DNA of 7,365 bases from Aalborgiella sp043775055 (GTDB lineage: Bacteria > Pseudomonadota > Gammaproteobacteria > Burkholderiales > Burkholderiaceae_C): contig JAYVSU010000172.1 in the NCBI GenBank assembly GCA_043775055.1, positions 1 to 7,365 on the forward strand, read 5' to 3'. The notes beneath the pieces are model-generated. The model was given only the letters and a program-made list of their open reading frames with translations. It searched no databases and was not told the DNA's origin. This document shows, one piece after another, positions 6,186-7,365 of the stretch; position 1 is the first letter of the stretch; every line of letters starts with the position of its first letter. The position numbers were made by a program, and so were the translations under genes.

Positions 6186-7298
6186 CGCCAACACACCTTC
6201 AGACAGCACATCTAGCACGTTGACGGAGTCTGCCCAGCCGATGCACGCATCAGTGATGCTTTTGCCGTATTCGAGCCCCGCAATTTTGTCTTTGCCGGGT
6301 GTGAATTTTTGCGCACCGGCTTCTAAGTTGCTTTCCACCATCACGCCAAACACGCTGTGTGAACCGCTGCTGAGTTGCGCGGCGATGTCTTTGGCGACGT
6401 CGATTTGCTTTTCATGCTGCTTGCTGCTGTTGGCGTGGCTACAGTCAACCATCAAGGTCGCCGACAATTTGGCGGCAACCAAGTCTTTGCAAGCCGCTGC
6501 AACGCTGGCGGCGTCGTAATTGGGCGCTTTGCCGCCGCGCAAGATGACGTGGCAGTCGGCGTTGCCATTGGTTTGCACAATCGCGACTTGGCCGTTTTTG
6601 TGGATCGACAAAAAGTGGTGACCACCGGCAGCGGCTTGGATCGCATCGGTGGCGATTTTGATGTTGCCGTCGGTGCCGTTTTTAAAGCCAATCGGCGCAG
6701 AAATACCTGAAGCCAGCTCGCGGTGGACTTGACTCTCAGTCGTGCGTGCGCCAATCGCGCCCCAGCTGATGAGGTCGCCCAGGTATTGTGGGGAGATCAC
6801 GTCCAAGAATTCGCTCCCGGCTGGCAAACCCATGCGGTTGATTTCAATCAGCAGCTGACGCGCCATGCGCAAGCCTTCGTCGATGCGGTAGCTCTCGTCC
6901 AAGTACGGGTCGTTGATCAAACCTTTCCAGCCGACGGTGGTGCGGGGTTTCTCGAAGTAGACGCGCATCACGATTTCTAGCGTACCGGCGTATTTGGCGC
7001 GTTGGGCGATGAGGCGTTTGGCGTACTCCAAGGCGGCTGCAGGGTCGTGGATGGAGCATGGGCCCATCACGACGAGCAAGCGGTCGTCTTTGCCAGCCAT
7101 GATGCTGTGGATGGATTGGCGGGTCTGGCTGATCAACGACTCGGCAGCGGTGCCGCGAATCGGGAAAAAGCGGATCAAATGTTCTGGTGGAGGTAGCACG
7201 GTGATGTCCTTGATGCGTTCGTCGTCGGTTTGACTGGTTTTGTCGTTGGCGTTGACGTGCGGATACCAGGTATCGTTGGCGGTTGTCTTGGAAGTCAT
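6162..7298 (-). CDS. aroG: 3-deoxy-7-phosphoheptulonate (DAHP) synthase, class I, AroG type
   Basis: A 378-residue cytoplasmic enzyme that condenses phosphoenolpyruvate with erythrose 4-phosphate, the first step of the shikimate route to aromatic amino acids. The motifs are near-identical to E. coli AroG: LLVVMGPCSIHDP (74-86), RVYFEKPRTTVGWKGL (112-127), GARTTESQVHRELASG (183-198), GFKNGTDG (204-211) and DCSHANSSK (285-293). By alignment from memory the metal ligands are Cys81, His288, Glu322 and Asp350. The effector region reads DVISP (166-170) against DMITP in E. coli AroG, so a Phe-type feedback site is plausible but unproven. The N-terminus is about 20 residues longer than E. coli AroG. 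The start is supported by AGGAG (complement of 7306-7310), seven bases before ATG. It is convergent with the M61 gene, 31 bases away. Family call very firm; effector specificity uncertain. Confidence 0.95.
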   Translation of the reverse strand: MTSKTTANDTWYPHVNANDKTSQTDDERIKDITVLPPPEHLIRFFPIRGTAAESLISQTRQSIHSIMAGKDDRLLVVMGPCSIHDPAAALEYAKRLIAQRAKYAGTLEIVMRVYFEKPRTTVGWKGLINDPYLDESYRIDEGLRMARQLLIEINRMGLPAGSEFLDVISPQYLGDLISWGAIGARTTESQVHRELASGISAPIGFKNGTDGNIKIATDAIQAAAGGHHFLSIHKNGQVAIVQTNGNADCHVILRGGKAPNYDAASVAAACKDLVAAKLSATLMVDCSHANSSKQHEKQIDVAKDIAAQLSSGSHSVFGVMVESNLEAGAQKFTPGKDKIAGLEYGKSITDACIGWADSVNVLDVLSEGVLARRKLAAK

Positions 7299-7343
7299 GT
7301 GGTCGCTCCTAAAGTTTAAAAAATCGAATGGCTATGAAAAGAC

Positions 7344-7365
7344 AAAAAAAAACCGCCGGGCTGTT
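7344..7365 (-). terminator. Right half of a probable terminator or attenuator upstream of aroG
   Basis: Read on the minus strand, AACAGCCCGGCGG (complement of 7353-7365) runs into nine T (complement of 7344-7352), about 45 bases before the aroG start. This looks like the 3' arm of a GC-rich terminator stem whose 5' arm lies beyond the window. It either ends a gene upstream of aroG or forms part of an aroG leader attenuator. The missing arm prevents a firm call. Confidence 0.4.

Overview
The window looks like a piece of a betaproteobacterial chromosome, most likely Burkholderiales and perhaps a Comamonadaceae-type organism. This rests on the ubiquinone-type flavin hydroxylase next to dsbC, the nearby M61 peptidase and the moderately GC-rich coding style. 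The order is recalled from related genomes and was not searched. The left edge (about 1-416) is different: hand counting gives about 33% GC over the first 360 bases, against clearly GC-rich coding elsewhere, which suggests horizontally acquired DNA.

Layout. (a) 3-416, plus strand: C-terminal half of a D12-class DNA adenine methyltransferase with a DPPY motif, cut by the window edge. (b) 417-481: a short junction whose first bases resemble the start of an integron attC site and which ends in a run of ten C. (c) 482-1384, minus strand: a MOSC-domain (YcbX/mARC-like) molybdoprotein. (d) 1385-1524: divergent regulatory region with repeated GGCTAT elements. (e) 1525-2814, plus strand: UbiH/UbiF/VisC/COQ6-family FAD hydroxylase. 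(f) 2872-3615, plus strand: DsbC-type periplasmic disulfide isomerase, closed by a GAAA-loop hairpin. (g) 3829-4164, plus strand: YegP (DUF1508) tandem-repeat protein, followed by a convincing intrinsic terminator. (h) 4286-6130, plus strand: M61 metallopeptidase with a C-terminal PDZ domain. (i) 6162-7298, minus strand: class I DAHP synthase (aroG type), convergent with the peptidase across a 31-base gap holding a 9-bp CTAG repeat.

Functionally, most of the window is core chromosomal metabolism: ubiquinone synthesis, periplasmic disulfide repair, entry to aromatic amino-acid synthesis, and molybdenum-dependent reduction. These genes do not form one pathway. The only accessory-looking part is the left edge. 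I found no complete new system. The points most worth checking are the possible integron-cassette junction behind the methylase, the 9-bp CTAG array between the convergent genes, and a possible terminator or attenuator just upstream of aroG. No stretch over 300 bases lacks a gene, and I saw no rRNA, tRNA, CRISPR array or transposase.
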